This document shows positions 1 through 16,075 of a stretch of 64,000 nucleotides of DNA, piece after piece. Position 1 is the stretch's first letter, and the number at the start of each line of letters is the position of its first letter. This DNA is from Maea johnstoni. Taxonomy: Eukaryota; Annelida; Polychaeta; Spionida; Magelonidae. The notes under the pieces are model-generated. The model searched no databases. It was given only the letters and a program-made list of their open reading frames with translations, and was not told the DNA's origin. Location: positions 32,987,218 through 33,051,217 of the forward strand of contig OZ012686.1 of NCBI GenBank assembly GCA_963942565.1, in the 5' to 3' direction. Both the position numbers and the translations under genes were made by a program.

Positions 1-728
1 CTCATTCTAGATTTTAGGGCTGGACATCTGTTAGTGTTACCATCATTCCTCTGTTTGGGCATAGGGTAGTTGTTGTAAATGGATTTCTGAGATAAAATAC
101 TTAAAAATGTTTTTACAGTCAGCACCTACATTTTATAACACAACAGCTAGAAAGACAGTTTTTGTTGCCTTAGCACTATCTGACTATCTAAAAATATTAC
201 ATGCACAGCTCGTCTGTGGATAGATTCCAAAGTATCCACCTGATCCCTTTGTAATCCGATAGTGATTCACTTGACAGGCATACTTCATTACAGGCTGAAC
301 AATCTTGGTGTAATCGATGGTCAAATATTTGTAGGCAGACCTCATCATTTTAGCTGCTTCTGATAATAAATCCTACTGGATGCTTCCGTGCATTATGGTT
401 ACAGTATGTTAATGCTAAGATTATAAAACAGCGAAAATAAGGATTGACAGACTATGTAATACTATCATCCAAGAGGATGATGTATAAACTAGAAACAGTT
501 CTTCAAAATTGCAATGTAAGTAAGGAAAGCGTGTCATAAGGAAAATGATTTTTAATGAAAAGTACTGGGCAGAAACCATGGAAAAGATCCTAGATTTTCT
601 GAGTAACTGACACCCCTTATATGCAGCATCTGTAAACTCTGACCAATGTACACTTAGTCTTATCTCTATTATGATAACCAAGTATTCAATACCTATGCAT
701 CAGTCAAATCAATGATTTGATGACATTC

Positions 729-765
<37 letters not shown>

Positions 766-805
766 CAGAGACAGAGAGAGAGAGAGAGATACATACATAC
801 ATACA

Positions 806-853
<48 letters not shown>

Positions 854-855
854 CA
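729..855. repeat. Compound microsatellite (AT)n(AG)n(ACAT)n
   Basis: Successive blocks of AT, GA, a run of about twelve ACAT units and AT again. Simple-sequence DNA with no coding potential. Confidence 0.9.
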
Positions 856-3800
856 TGAACAACTAAATCGGTGGTATTCTGTCGTGGTATAATATCTCAG
901 TAGGAGAGTAGTCGCAATTAATGATTATTTCTTTGCTTGTTTGTTGTTTTTGTGTGTTTTTCTGGTTTTGCATTGACTATCATATTGCTCTGTCCATACC
1001 AAGTCAGCATTTTACAAGCAGCTAGTAGCATTGTACGTTAGGTCAACTGTGATATCTCTTATTTGAGGCATCATCAGGGCGTTTCTCAAGACCAGGTATT
1101 GATAGATGGAAACATCTTAATTAATATCATAAAGTTAGCACTGAACTAACAGCTGGAAAAATTCTTAAATTCGCAATAAAACATATTCTTTTCTGGTGAT
1201 TCACTCAGAAACATCAAAATGCAGTCATATATTGAGTGCCTTCTACACGAATATACAGGCAGGTTTCTGGTATACTGGCATATATGTGGGGGAAAGAATT
1301 ACCATAAAAACATTGTATACATATAGATCTGAAAGAGATCAGCTCAACATGTTTTGCATTTAGATTCTTTGTCTATTAACTGTGCGAGTGAGCAATTGTT
1401 TTTATTTTTTATCCATTTATACAATTTGCAAATAAAGAAGGCTGTCTACAAATTTAGTTGTATTGGGTATCAAACATGATATCATGAATCGGGAGAGTCG
1501 TGAGATTTAATTGGACTCCACAGTCTTGGAAATGTGTTGAAAGCTCATTCTGTTAGGGTATTTAGCTAAAGGGTCAATCAATATACTTATAGCAGGTACG
1601 TCGTTATTCCAAATGTCTATGAACAGATGCGCTTGCATTCAAATATTGTAGAAACGTAGGCCCCTTTAAAATTATTTTGAATACAGTTTGACCTCGAATG
1701 GGGCTAGCTTTGTTTGTGCGTGGTTTGACATATGCAAAAATCTTAAATTAACCGATTAGATATTACACAGTATCGATCACTTATAATAATGTTGTGAATG
1801 ATGGTGTGCTGCATGAGGAAGTCAATTGTGATTGTCATTATGTGTGTACTATGTCTTGGGCTTTTCTATACAAGGGGTGGTATAGTAGAACATATAGATT
1901 GATGCTCATCAATCGCAATCAGAACCTGAGAGCTTGGACAGAATTCTACAAGTACAAAGGAGATGAAACAGCTGTTATCGAACAACAAAACATGAAAGAG
2001 GCGTTTCTTGAGAGCTTGCGATGAAAGGAATATCCCTCTAACTAGATTCCACAGTTAGCCTCTTTTCTATTGATGATGCTTAAGCCACTAATCATTTTGA
2101 TAACGCAGGATTGAAGCAATTCAATAACCACTTGCTTTTTACTAATCATCTGGTGAACACTGATGTTTCATGATGATCCTATCGATGCTGAGGAATTAAG
2201 ATAATGGAAATGTGCAAATGTGTATTTTGTCCTGTACAATCTATTTCATGAGGACATTTTCTCATTATGCATAGATGATGTACGTTAGGTTTTAAGATTT
2301 AAAAATCTCCTTGACTGTCAAGGAATGTCCCTCGTGAAGCCTAAGAATGCGTTATATTTTACATTTTATCATCCTTAGACTTGTTTATCTTTGCTTGCAA
2401 GAACCGCTTGGTTTAAGAGCAGAATGGATGAACTGTATCTTCAGATTTATAAAGTCTGTTAGACTACATTGCTTCACTGTAATAAGTGACCCACTATAAA
2501 TAACTGCTATTTAGTGGCAATCTATCAGAAATTAGTCTGGGCATTTTGTAACATCATGCACTCCTTTGTTTGTTTATGAGCAGCAGCACCATATATAGAC
2601 ATGAAAATATGATTGTGGTTATTGCTCTGGGTTCAATATGGATCCAGTCTGCTATTCCCCAGGCAAACTGGGATTTGCTGCATGTAGAACATGAGAACAT
2701 GGCTGATAGAACAAATCCTTTCCTTTGTAGCTAGAGGGCGATTACCCTTTTTGACATTGCATTTGTCAAGCACTCAAATCCTTTTGTCGTTACGTAAAAG
2801 GTTTACATGTTAATTTTTTTGGTGAATTCTGTGTTTTCTCACTGCATAATATAATGATTCATATCTTATTCTCAGTGCATTTTAAACTTTGATATCTAGC
2901 AATTGATAAATATCTAAAATACTTTTACGCTTAATATATACGCAAATAAAATATGATTAAAACAAAGGAACATAACACTGTATGATATTTAGAAGATAGT
3001 GAGAAATTTGCATAGCGGTGCATGTATATTTCCCTTAAAGTATAACTGTATTAGAAAATAACGGCCCTTTTTCCAAGTCCCACTGTCGATACCAGGTTTC
3101 ATATAACTTATAGAAAAATGGTATCTTGCCGAAAGTGAAACTACTCTAACGTATGTCCACTTCTACCACATTGAAAGGCTGTGATGCTGGTGACACACTC
3201 AAAATAAGACAGCCCCTAGTTTTGCACTCCTGTACCCTTTCTAACAATAATTATTTAATCCCTGGGGTCTTGGTGTTTCAAATTTAAGTTTTCTTTAACT
3301 TACCTGCTTGAGCTGACCTCAATATAACCACGGTTTCTATTTTACAGTGTTTTACCTCAAATGAGGTTTTCTTGAACAATAAAGGTTCATTTCATTTATA
3401 AATACCATACATGTCTGCTGAATATACTAGGGTAGGGCAACTGGAAGGCAAATTTAGGGTTCCTGCAAGAGAATACCTTACAGCACGCGATTTTGGAGAA
3501 TATATTACTTACGAAAGAAGGTCAGCATGGTAGAGACTGCCTGTCCATTGTGAGGGCCAGCCTGTCCATTAAAGAATTTCAAAACTACTGCACTCTAGCC
3601 CACATGTATTTATCTCTTCCTAGCCTACCTTAAAGTAACCCATGCTTTGTAAATCCCTAGACCATCCACAGTCATCCAACATTCCATGTTAGTTGTCATA
3701 GCCCAAATACACATGACAAGTGAAAAGTGGAAATCACTCAGTTAGGTTATCAAATGGTACTTTCATTACATTAACATTTTTTTATAGAAATTCGTAATTG

Positions 3801-4810
3801 GTTAAACCTTAGAAGAGATGTGGTTTTCTCTTACAGACAGTCTTTGTCATTCAGAGGACTTCATAAACATGTCATTCAATTGTGCAATACAATTATTGCC
3901 ATTTGGGGAAAGTAAGCATACGCATCCTCCCAAAAGATAAATCACTAGTGGTTTGTGAGTGATAGTTATTATCTATGATAACATTTAGAATCGATCCACG
4001 TCGCCCTGTTTGTATCATGTTTGCATTTCGAGGGGAGAGCTTGTTACACACCCAGTTAGGAATGGTTTGGGAATAATATACTTTCCGTGCTCATGTGCAG
4101 ATATTGATTCTAGCAAGCAATTAGATGATTGAAACACACACATACTGCCATTAGTAATAAATCAACATTTAATGAATCATGTTCCAAAATTGAATCAATC
4201 AGTGCTAATGTATGAGCGGCTATTTCCTAAAACCTCTTTTACAGACATTGATACACTGATGGCGAGGATACAAATGAAATTCCAATCTAATCAGATCATT
4301 GAGCAATGTGCCAATTTGAAATATGACAGAAATATTGAACATAATGTAGGAAATTCTAATGGTTTCGGATCATGGCATTAGAATGTATGTGAATAATGTG
4401 AGCACTGAATCTTCTGGCTAAGATGAAATATGTGTTGAATATCCCAAGCGCGCATTCTCTATTGTTCTAGTCGTTTATATCATCCTGTCAGCATATTCAA
4501 AATTAGTTTACCTTTCCAATGTATGTATGTATGTCAATATACAGGTGTATTTGGATTACACTAAATAAGCATTGGCTGTAGCTTCCAATTGTTCTTCAAT
4601 GGTTATTGCCTTCAAAGATCCTTCGAATGTGTCGTTGCATATGTTGAATATTTGTAAATACATGCATTCCCATGAACAAGCATCTTGTCCAAAAGTAACC
4701 TTACAAGCACAAGGGCTGCCATCTGTTTGTTTCATTTAGGGCTATTAAGCAATTCTGCTTTGATTCAATATAGGTAACCTTTGAAAGAGCACCTAGGGAT
4801 TTGAAACATC

Positions 4811-4985
4811 GCCGTATACTGTATACGGCTTTTGAGGGTATTTGTGCTACTCTAAATTCGCATTTAAGCACTGAAGCTAAATATCTATTACTATATGGTT
4901 ATTTATTTAAAGGATGTTATTTTGGCGCTATCATGGGGAGCGCGAAAATAGCGAAAGTGAAATGCCTGTAAAAAGTACCAGTTAT
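4811..4985 (+). repeat. Dispersed repeat copy 1 (small MITE-like family)
   Basis: It starts with a perfect 19-base palindrome (GCCGTATAC, T, GTATACGGC) and continues with a stretch that recurs at 41190-41352. Shared blocks include GGATGTTATTTTGGCGCTAT, then a segment around AAAATAGCGAAA and AAATGCCTGTAAAA. Two copies in one window show an interspersed family. The TACTGTATA start suggests a Tc1/mariner-type MITE, but the ends are not clean. Confidence 0.6.
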
Positions 4986-6378
4986 CATCTACCTATATAC
5001 GGCTATGATTTTTGATAAGTACCATTACTGCTATTCTGTATGCTTGATATGTATGCTTTTTCATTTCTTTTAGCAACAATACGATCTTGCGTGTTTGTAT
5101 TGTTGGCAATGGGCAAATTTTAGAATGAGACCTAATGAAAAACCAACATTTTTGCGGAGTTGAGACAAAAAGTATGTTTATACATACTTGTAGTAATGCT
5201 CCAAAGACGTTTGCCAATTTTGGATAGCAAACTCGAACGTTTTGTCACAAAAAAGGGGAAAAAGTGGTTGCCAAACTCGAGTCAGACAGATTACAGCTCT
5301 TTTTATGTTTGCTTCCTGCAAATCTTCTTTTGAAAGTAATATTAACTGACGTCCTTTTTTATGGTGTTACAGACTTTTATACTGCTAAGGAAGAAATAAA
5401 AATCATGCATTTTGCAAAAAATTGATTTAGAAATATCAGGAAATATCCTTTGGATGCAAGCTGTGTATTTTCGAAAAAGTGTGAACAGGTGATTATTCTA
5501 TTTCTTAAGATCAACTCTAGCTATGTGATAAAGGCAAATACCACATATTATAAAATTATTTGCGTAAAGAAACTTTGGTTAAAATGTATTTACACATAGC
5601 TAAATATCTACTCCTAGTCACGCTTTCAATGGTTCCTATTTTCATTCAGGGAGAGGGTTTCTTTGTCATTGGCATTGCAGAAGATAATGGCCACTAGTGT
5701 AACAAGAGTCCATATTGACCACCATGTGAGAAGATGCATCTCCTAGCTTATGTTAGATAACCGTATAGTTACGCAGAAAACAGATTTACTGCCATTTACA
5801 TTGATCAAGTATTCTAGGAAGCAGTTCTCTAAAAAGGGCATCTCTCTGAGCAATAAGCCACTTAGACCAGAAATAAGCTGCGGTGGGTAATATTTCAATG
5901 ACAATCCCAAATGAGGTTTGGATTAAACTTTGAAAGAAATTCAATAACACAGGTCGACATGTAGACGATTTTTGATAGGGAACTCACAATTCACAAACCA
6001 ATTATTGAGATCAGAGCAACAGGCAAGATTATGCATTCTATCAGGGTTTGACTATCAAGCTATTTGAGCGTGACGTTTGGTTATTATCTGTGGCAACACA
6101 GAATGGATCGCCCTCTTCCTGTTTCTGCCATACTTGCATTACCGGCAGCTGGTTGGGAACACGAAATCCCTTTATAAAGCCATTGGGGAAATGACTTGAG
6201 AATACCTTGCAAGGTCGCCGACTCTAGGTTCATTATGACTAAGACTGCTGATGCTTTCACGGAAGTGTGCAGGATATTGATCTTGTATTAACGTTCAGTT
6301 ATGTTCGGTAAAAATAAATGCATCACAAAATAACCAGAAACTACCTTTGAGAAATATGTACATATAGGTATGTATAGG

Positions 6379-8811
<2,433 letters not shown>

Positions 8812-10479
8812 CAGCCCCACTTTGATTCTAGTTGCTGATTGGTCAATTTCTTTGTTGTGCTGGACTAAATGAATTGTCAATTTTAGTAATCCTCTCTTGG
8901 GATCACAACAATGCTTTTCACAACGCTCATTGTTGGCACCCCAGTATGTAATACAACTTCCGGTAGTGCAATGGCAACCGTTATTGGATATACCATGGCA
9001 ACAGAGGGATTTTTAAATGGTGGTCACTGCTGATTGCACTGCCGCTAGGAAGTGTTTTAAGGTAGAACCCTACTCGATACACGGGTCATTTTTAAAACTT
9101 GGAATATCTGAAAACTGAGTTTAAAGAAGACAGCGTCACTTATGCTATTGTAAAGGTTACATCTCATAGTTGCCGAATAACGGTAAACTTTTTATTTTGA
9201 CTATTTTGAGGTAATGCGGCACCCTTAAAGAACATATATGGTTGTGTTTCGTTTTTTGGCAAAAAGTCAAGACTTACCCTTTACTTGAAAATGAGAGTCT
9301 ACCATATGGTTATTCATGTCTTTGGTAAGGTGCAAGGTCCTACCTCAACGGGGGATCTGCACGATGTGTATTTTAAAAACATTTTTGAATGTTCCCATAA
9401 GCTTCCAAATTACTACCAGCACGTGTTTTACATAGTAAATGCTGATTTTCAGGTACTGTCAGCCAAAAAATGAGATGAAAATTCTGTTCAAAATGGTCTC
9501 GGCCGAATGAATCTGCATGGTTAAAGCAGACAGCCATGTCGTTTGGGACCAATTTAACACGGAAGGCACAAAGGGGCCTGCCCTTTGTCCTCTTGACCGT
9601 ACCACAATATGAAGTTGCTAGGTCGAGGTTCGTGGGGAACGAACACCGCTCATGTGTAATCTTTTGTTTTGATATCCATTCTTAGGGGCCAGCCAAGGAC
9701 ACCACCTAGTGGTGATAATCTTGGCGTACTAGACTATCACCTTAAACAGTTTTTGCGCATTATAATGTGCCAACATGGTGTATATATGGAGGAAAAGATG
9801 GCAGGAAGTATCTAAGTTGAATTTAGGTATGTTACTTGCGAGTTCAACTGTGAGATCTTTGCCTTTCGATTCTTGGATCAAGAAACGACGTCCCTGCTAT
9901 TAGATGTAATGTATTCCTACAGCCAATCGTCGTTAGCATGGATATTTTCCGGTATTCATCTTCGGGCAAGACTAATAATTTTTACCCATAGGTCGACGTG
10001 AGCCAATAGATTGTCTGGTGTGTCTGGCTCGTCTGGCAAGAAACGCATCGATCACTTCTACAATGATGCACAAGCAGAGAAATCAATTCAGCATCGCCAT
10101 TATATTTTGGCATATCCTTCGAAACTGTATAATATAAAAGTAAATGCCGTCGAGTATCTCGATCGTTTAACTAACATTTCAGATTTCTATAACCATGTAC
10201 AAACTTTAGTGTATATAGTTACATTCGTACATATAAAGACGTCACTTTTGCATGGAGTAATAGGTAGTGTATATCTGACATAATGCATAGAGGCCGTTAT
10301 TCCGGTAAATGAACTCAATCGTTGTGACTGTTGAACCCAGCTGTTACCTGACACGCGAGTGTTAGCAGCAGCCAAACACGCGAGATTTACTGTAGGGCAC
10401 CTCGAAGGGTTAATTGACAACATACCAGGTTTATGTTTCCGTCAAACCAGTCGATAGAATAATGCAAATCGGGTATTAA

Positions 10480-10678
10480 CCCTTCTAATCCTAAGGATAA
10501 TTTCGTCCAAAGCACAAGGATGCAATGGTTTTGAAAACCATCTAAACCCTGTCATCTTGGTATTCATTAGATAGCACTCGCTGTAGTCGCTGAGTACTCT
10601 CAGATGAATAACATGTGCCATTTTCGAGCGTTTATTATTATCTTTATTGGCCAAATTAGCCACCTAGCAGCACAAGGG
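10480..10678. mobile_element. piggyBac-like MITE, copy 1
   Basis: Flanked by TTAA at 10476-10479 and 10679-10682, with ends CCCTTCTAATCCTAAGGA and CCTAGCAGCACAAGGG. The internal sequence (GTCCAAAGCACAAGGATGCA, CAGATGA, GCCAAATTAGCCACC) recurs at 20281-20485 in inverse orientation and at 42376-42582. About 200 bp and non-coding. Confidence 0.75.
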
Positions 10679-11084
10679 TTAACCCCTCAGTGAGTTGCCG
10701 TATATTTACTGCGTTAGTTTTCAATCATAATCATTTAACATGCAAGAAAACGCATAGTGGAAGTTTTACACAAAGACTAGAAGGTTTAACGCCATACATT
10801 TAGGAATGTTGATTAACTTTTTAAATTAGCTTTAAAAGAGCAGGTCCTGACGTCTCAACTTCTTGGTCAATTATCCATTATTTCTTTTATTTATTTTCAC
10901 TAATGAATATGAGTAATACTGCTACGTGTGTTTGTAAGATCTCTTTGATCTTCCAAAGGAATTTTATTTTTTGACTGTTCACGTGGTATAGCAAAGATAT
11001 GAACATGTTAGCATGGTTTGGCTACGTTTGGCTTGGCAGGTCTTTCGATCTGCCGCAATGACAAAGACCGATGAATCCCGGCCT

Positions 11085-11200
11085 GCGCATTTGAGAAAGT
11101 TGCCAATATCTTAGGGCTAAGGCGGTGTTTTTTCTGCCTGGCGCTCCGGCTTCCACCACCAATTACAACTGGCTAGTCGTAATTTAGACTATTAATGACA
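11085..11200 (+). repeat. SINE-core fragment
   Basis: Contains TTGAGAAAGTTGCCA, then a GGGCTAAGGCGGT-like block and GGCGCTCCGGCTTCCACCAC. The same order of blocks appears at 22370-22440, 36478-36560 and 41085-41162. It is best read as a decayed copy of a SINE family with a conserved central domain. Confidence 0.5.
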
Positions 11201-11740
11201 GGAAAGTGATGGTAATTGAAATTCTAAATTTAAACCCAAACACCAAAATATCAAGCATCTAACATTTAGACAAGCAAAGCATTACTGCAGAAATGCGTTT
11301 TGGTACATTCATATCGTTACGTAGATAGTTTCTGCGAGCATCTCAGCTCCTACCTTACACCAGGGAAACGCCAGATGGTTTAATTTACCAGGTATTCTAT
11401 CAATCTCAATGAATGCCGGAAAACGATTCTTAATCATTTCAATACCCATTACTTCCCTAGCATGTTTTCTGCTCATGTTAAATTATTGCAAGAATAACAC
11501 AATCGATAACCATACAAATATAGTTTAAATTGTTAAGAACCAAAACGGCAATACTATAACTAGTTCATTTTCATATCAAAGGCGGTTCTGGGGCAAAGGA
11601 GCAATATTTACGCAGATGGAAACACGGATTGCTATTGGGCAAATTCCTCTATCATCCTAACGTCATATCATATCGCAGATAGTCTCTCACTACAGAGCAA
11701 TTACTGGTGTTCCTTCAGGACACGACTCGTAAAAGCATTC

Positions 11741-12012
11741 CTCATTACATACACTACTGTGCTTAATTCAAATAAAGGCAGGTCTATCGATCATGTTTCC
11801 CCGTATATCTAAAGGTAGGAGTCATTGAGATTGTCCTCATTAACCACAATACTGTTCCTTATTGAAATATAGGCAGGTCTATCAATCACAATTTCCCCCA
11901 TACCTCTAAAGTTAGGAGTCACTGAGGAGATTTTCCTCATTAACCACAATACTGTTCCTAAGTGAAATAAAGGCAGGTCTATCAATCATAATTTCCCCAG
12001 CGTCTCTTATAG
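11741..12012. repeat. ~97-bp tandem repeat, about 2.7 copies
   Basis: The marker AGGCAGGTCTATC recurs at 11776, 11871 and 11971. CTCATTAACCACAATACTGTT separates them, with a few substitutions and small indels between copies. No coding sequence is seen. Confidence 0.85.
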
Positions 12013-12458
12013 TAAGAGTTCGATATTTTCAAAATCCAATTCAAGTTAAAGCCTGTCATTGGGTTTCGGATCAGAAAGTCCGTGTAATCGACAGTACATT
12101 TCATTTAGACTGAGTTTTATAAGGGACAATGTAATGAGCGCCCACTAAAATGGGAGAGTTTGTGCATAAAATGTTTGCAGCCGGCAGTAATGGGTCGGCT
12201 GTGATAGCATTGTGTAGTTACAATTGCCAATTTGATCGAGGGGCATGCTCATGGGAGTGGTGATGATAACATCTCGTCTGTATGCAAAGAAAATAGGCTG
12301 GCTGATGCTTCTTCCCTCAGTAACGCTATTGATTGCGAGGAATGTTGATTAGTCAGGTGCTCGAGATAAATCATCACGCCTGAATCTCTGCGATCAATAC
12401 ATATCCGCTCATATATCCCTACATAATGCTTCTCAAGTAGCAGGAATAATGCTGTGTA

Positions 12459-12850
<392 letters not shown>

Positions 12851-13453
12851 TGTGTGTTCGATCCACACAGTAATTCTGCTTACAAATGTTATACTAGTAA
12901 ATGAATTTCCAAGTAACAATGTCCATTCTCAATGCACGTCACGTACCGTGTAGGATATGAGAATGTTCCGAGTAATATCTAGTGACAATGTGGCGCAATG
13001 TGAGGGTTTCTCTTGTATAGTATCCGATGGCTTATAGCTAACACGGTCACAAGAGGTCTTTATCTAATAAATATTGAATGAATCGTTCGCCGCATTGGTT
13101 CGAGAGGAGGAGCAGAGATTGTTCTCGGATAACAAAGACTTTTTACTAGTGTTTGTAAAGGTGAAAGATCAACAAAGCTGTACTATACACGGATGGCCAT
13201 ACGAGTCGGTTGGCAGCCATCGCACAAGAACTCATAGGGGTTTCATTTGTACACAGCACTAGGGATTTGGAATATGGATTAATGTCCCTCTTTCTGCCAT
13301 TTGTTAGCTATATCGTGACCAGTTGTAAGAGGCGGAGGAAACCGAAGTACCAAACACTATCAAGGCATGCCCTGTATAGAATATCCAGTAATAATTTGTT
13401 TCAATACGAAAAGTATGTGGGAAGCGTCCTTGTTACAGGTAACATTGGACTTA
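12851..13453. other. Unique spacer left of the THAP element
   Basis: About 600 bases with no gene I can support. The open frames at 13074-13262 and 13210-13602 are not recognisable, and the second runs into the transposon. Confidence 0.4.
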
Positions 13454-13764
13454 TTAAAGGAAGGCTTTGGTTTCGTACAAAAACTTGTTTGAACTACCTT
13501 TATACTACACATAATCACTTCCTGATTGCATTTCCATTCTCCCATGCTAATTTTGGCCTAAACAGCAATTTGTGTATTAAGCCCTTTCCTGCTGGTGTAT
13601 AGCAACATGTCCCCATAGCAACCCCAGCAGGAGGTGCAGCATACAGTGAGTGGATACAGCACCCTCACTGGCACCCTCACTGGCTGCTTTAGTACAGGAT
13701 AAGTAATTGGGCAAGGTGCGTGTTCAGGTAGTTTCCTTGAATGGGCAGTGTTTTTAGATAAAAA

Positions 13765-14085
13765 ATGGTAAAATACTGCTCAGCCTATGACTGCTATAGC
13801 TACTGTGAAACCTCAGGATTAAGTTTTCATCGGATACCTAAGGATGTTGTAAGAAGGAAACAATGGATTTCTGCATTGAAACTGAAAAGGCAGCTGAAGT
13901 GGGACTGTGTTTGGATTTGTTCAGACCATTTTACACCTGATTAATATGAGAACACTAAACATGAACTGGGTCTGCACAAGAAAAAGAGATTGAAGAAGAA
14001 TGCAATCCCAACTATATTTAGCTACAAAAAAAAGGAAGAGACAACTGGACGCAAAGGAAAGATTGAGGAACGTGAACATAAACAG
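13765..14085 (+). pseudogene. THAP-domain exon, left arm, interrupted by a stop
   Basis: Left-arm twin of the exon at 15357-15677 and the same 321-nt length, from ATG to a CAG/GTAAGG donor. The C2CH zinc-finger frame reads MVKYCSAYDCYSYC then WICSDHF. A TCA-to-TAA change just after the C-x2-H half (near 13942) truncates it relative to the right-arm copy. Part of a plain DNA transposon. Confidence 0.75.
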
Positions 14086-14374
14086 GTAAGGATTCTAGAT
14101 AAATCTTTTCATTTTAAGAATTATCTTTAATACCTCATTTCAGAAATACTTTACTGGTTTCCTTTCATCAATATCTGAATGTTGATCCCAATGCTGCCTG
14201 ATTTTGTAATGAAAAAGGGAAACCTGTTTGTGAGCAGTTGATGTGAGAAATGCTTCTTTTTAAAACATTTAAAAAATAATTCATGACCTTCCTACCAATT
14301 GTTAATGCAAATGGTGTAAATGTTTCTCCAACCCTTTTCTACAATATCCCTTTACAATGCATACTTAAAACTTA

Positions 14375-15067
14375 AAACTCAGATACTTCTCTATTCATGT
14401 TTCTGTATAAACCCTGTTCAACATAAGTTATCCAAGGCAAACAAAAAATGAAGTTTACAGTAGTCAATTAAAAAGAAAAGGGGTTGCCTAGCAACCATAC
14501 AACTTCTATTTAGAGTTGGTGGGAAGGTTATGCATGAATTGCTTAAAAACAAATTAAAGTGTCATTTCTCAAATGAGCTGCTTACAGGTTTTCCTTGTAT
14601 AATTTAACTCTTCTCATGCCGGCTTAATCTTGAAAAAAATTGTTGATACTGTAATAGGAAATAAGCCCAAATGAAGCTTACATCAAAGGCATTAAATTGA
14701 TATAAAAGAAGACATTTAGTTAATGCTAAATTAATATACCAGAAATTAATCTTATTGAAAAATGTAAAATATGATGTGAATAGAGTTGCACTTGGCATCA
14801 TGGGGGTTAAAGCCATATCAAATCTTTCCAAGTGCAATAGAAAGAATTCCCATTTTGTTTATCTGATACATCCTGCCAAACAGGAAATTTCTCATAAATG
14901 CAATTTGCTAATTGAAGACAATGGCAGTTACTCACCCACCAAATAATTATTACAAACAAGTCACATAAATCCAGCAATTTTTAAGATTTTCCCTCATTTA
15001 CTCTATTCATTGTTCTGTAGAAATTTGCCTTATTTAATGATAAGTTAAACAGATGCGTATGAAAAAA
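14375..15067. other. Unique spacer between the two transposon arms
   Basis: AT-rich DNA with no repeat partner in the window. The frames at 14604-14837 (minus) and 14755-14946 (plus) overlap each other and resemble no known transposase. This is where a transposase core would sit in a full element, and I see none. Confidence 0.5.
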
Positions 15068-15356
15068 TAAGTTTTAAGTATGCATTGTAAAGGGATATTG
15101 TAGAAAAGGGTTGGAGAAACATTTACACCATTTGCATTAACAATTGGTAGGAAGGTCATGAATTATTTTTTAAATGTTTTAAAAAGAAGCATTTCTCACA
15201 TCAACTGCTCACAAACAGGTTTCCCTTTTTCATTACAAAATCAGGCAGCATTGGGATCAACATTCAGATATTGATGAAAGGAAACCAGTAAAGTATTTCT
15301 GAAATGAGGTATTAAAGATAATTCTTAAAATGAAAAGATTTATCTAGAATCCTTAC

Positions 15357-15677
15357 CTGTTTACGTTCACGTTCCTCAATCCTTCGTTTGCGTCCAGTTG
15401 TCTCTTCCTGTTTTTTGTAGCTAAATATAGTTGGGATTGCATTCTTCTTCAATCTCTTTTTCTTGTGCAGACCCAGTTCATGTTTAGTGTTCTCATATGA
15501 ATCAGGTGTAAAATGGTCTGAACAAATCCAAACACAGTCCCACTTTAGCTGCCTTTTCAGTTTCAATGCAGAAATCCATTGTTTCCTTCTTACAACATCC
15601 TTAGGTATCCGATGAAAACTTAATCCTGAGGTTCCACAGTAGCTATAGCAGTCATAGGCTGAGCAGTATTTTACCAT
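15357..15677 (-). CDS. THAP-domain exon of a transposase, right arm, intact
   Basis: A 107-codon open exon starts at ATG 15677 and ends at a CAG/GTAAGG donor. It shows a full THAP zinc finger: C-x4-C (CSAYDC), then SFHRIPKD, the WISALK segment, C-x2-H (WICSDHF) and the downstream NAIPTIF box equivalent to the AVPTIF motif. THAP domains bind specific DNA and form the N-terminus of Kolobok and P-type transposases. A basic, Glu/Arg-rich tail (GRKRRIEERERKQ) follows. Downstream exons with the DDE catalytic core are absent, so this is a fragment and not a working transposase. A domesticated THAP gene is possible but less likely, given the mirror-image copy. Confidence 0.7.
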
Positions 15678-16075
15678 TTTTTATCTAAAAACACTGCCCA
15701 TTCAAGGAAACTACCTGAACATGCACCTTGCCCAATTACTTATCCTGTACTAAAGCAGCCAGTGAGGGTGCCAGTGAGGGTGCTGTATCCACTCACTGTA
15801 TGCTGCACCTCCTGCTGGGGTTGCTATGGGGACCTGTTGCTATACACCAGCAGGAAGGGGCTTAATACACAAATTGCTGTTTAGGCCAAAATTAGCATGG
15901 GAGAATGGAAATGCAATCAGGAAGTGATTATGTGTAGTATAAAGGTAGTTCAAACAAGTTTTTGTACGAAACCAAAGCCTTCCTTTAACGAGCATATTCT
16001 CGAATCTACCGACAAAAATTCTATGGATGACTGAGAACTGCTGTTGCCTCCCTCGCATGGATTGCATTGTTGCTG

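Larger units (their letters stand above)
1..6378. other. Gene-free AT-rich interval
   Basis: I find no supportable coding region. Open stretches such as 1794-2024 and 4172-4381 are short, lack family resemblance and have no convincing splice sites. The interval contains a compound microsatellite near 730-855 and one copy of a dispersed palindromic repeat near 4811-4985. It could be intergenic or a large intron of a gene outside the window. Confidence 0.5.
13454..15988. mobile_element. Kolobok-like DNA transposon, palindromic, THAP-bearing
   Basis: The element is a large inverted repeat. The left arm (13454-14374) and right arm (15068-15988) are both 921 bp, nearly identical, and flank a 693-bp unique spacer. 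Both outer ends read TTAA followed inward by AGGAAGGCTTTGG, and the flanking DNA beyond TTAA is unrelated, so TTAA is the likely target duplication. Each arm encodes a THAP-domain exon pointing inward. TTAA targets together with a THAP-domain transposase are the hallmark of the Kolobok superfamily. P elements also have THAP domains but make 8-bp duplications. No DDE catalytic region is visible, so this copy is non-autonomous. The high arm identity suggests recent insertion or gene conversion between arms. Confidence 0.75.

Noticed and set aside
13210-13602. 130-codon frame running into the THAP element
   Set aside because: It crosses the element's TTAA boundary, and its C-terminal part repeats in the right arm as non-coding end sequence.
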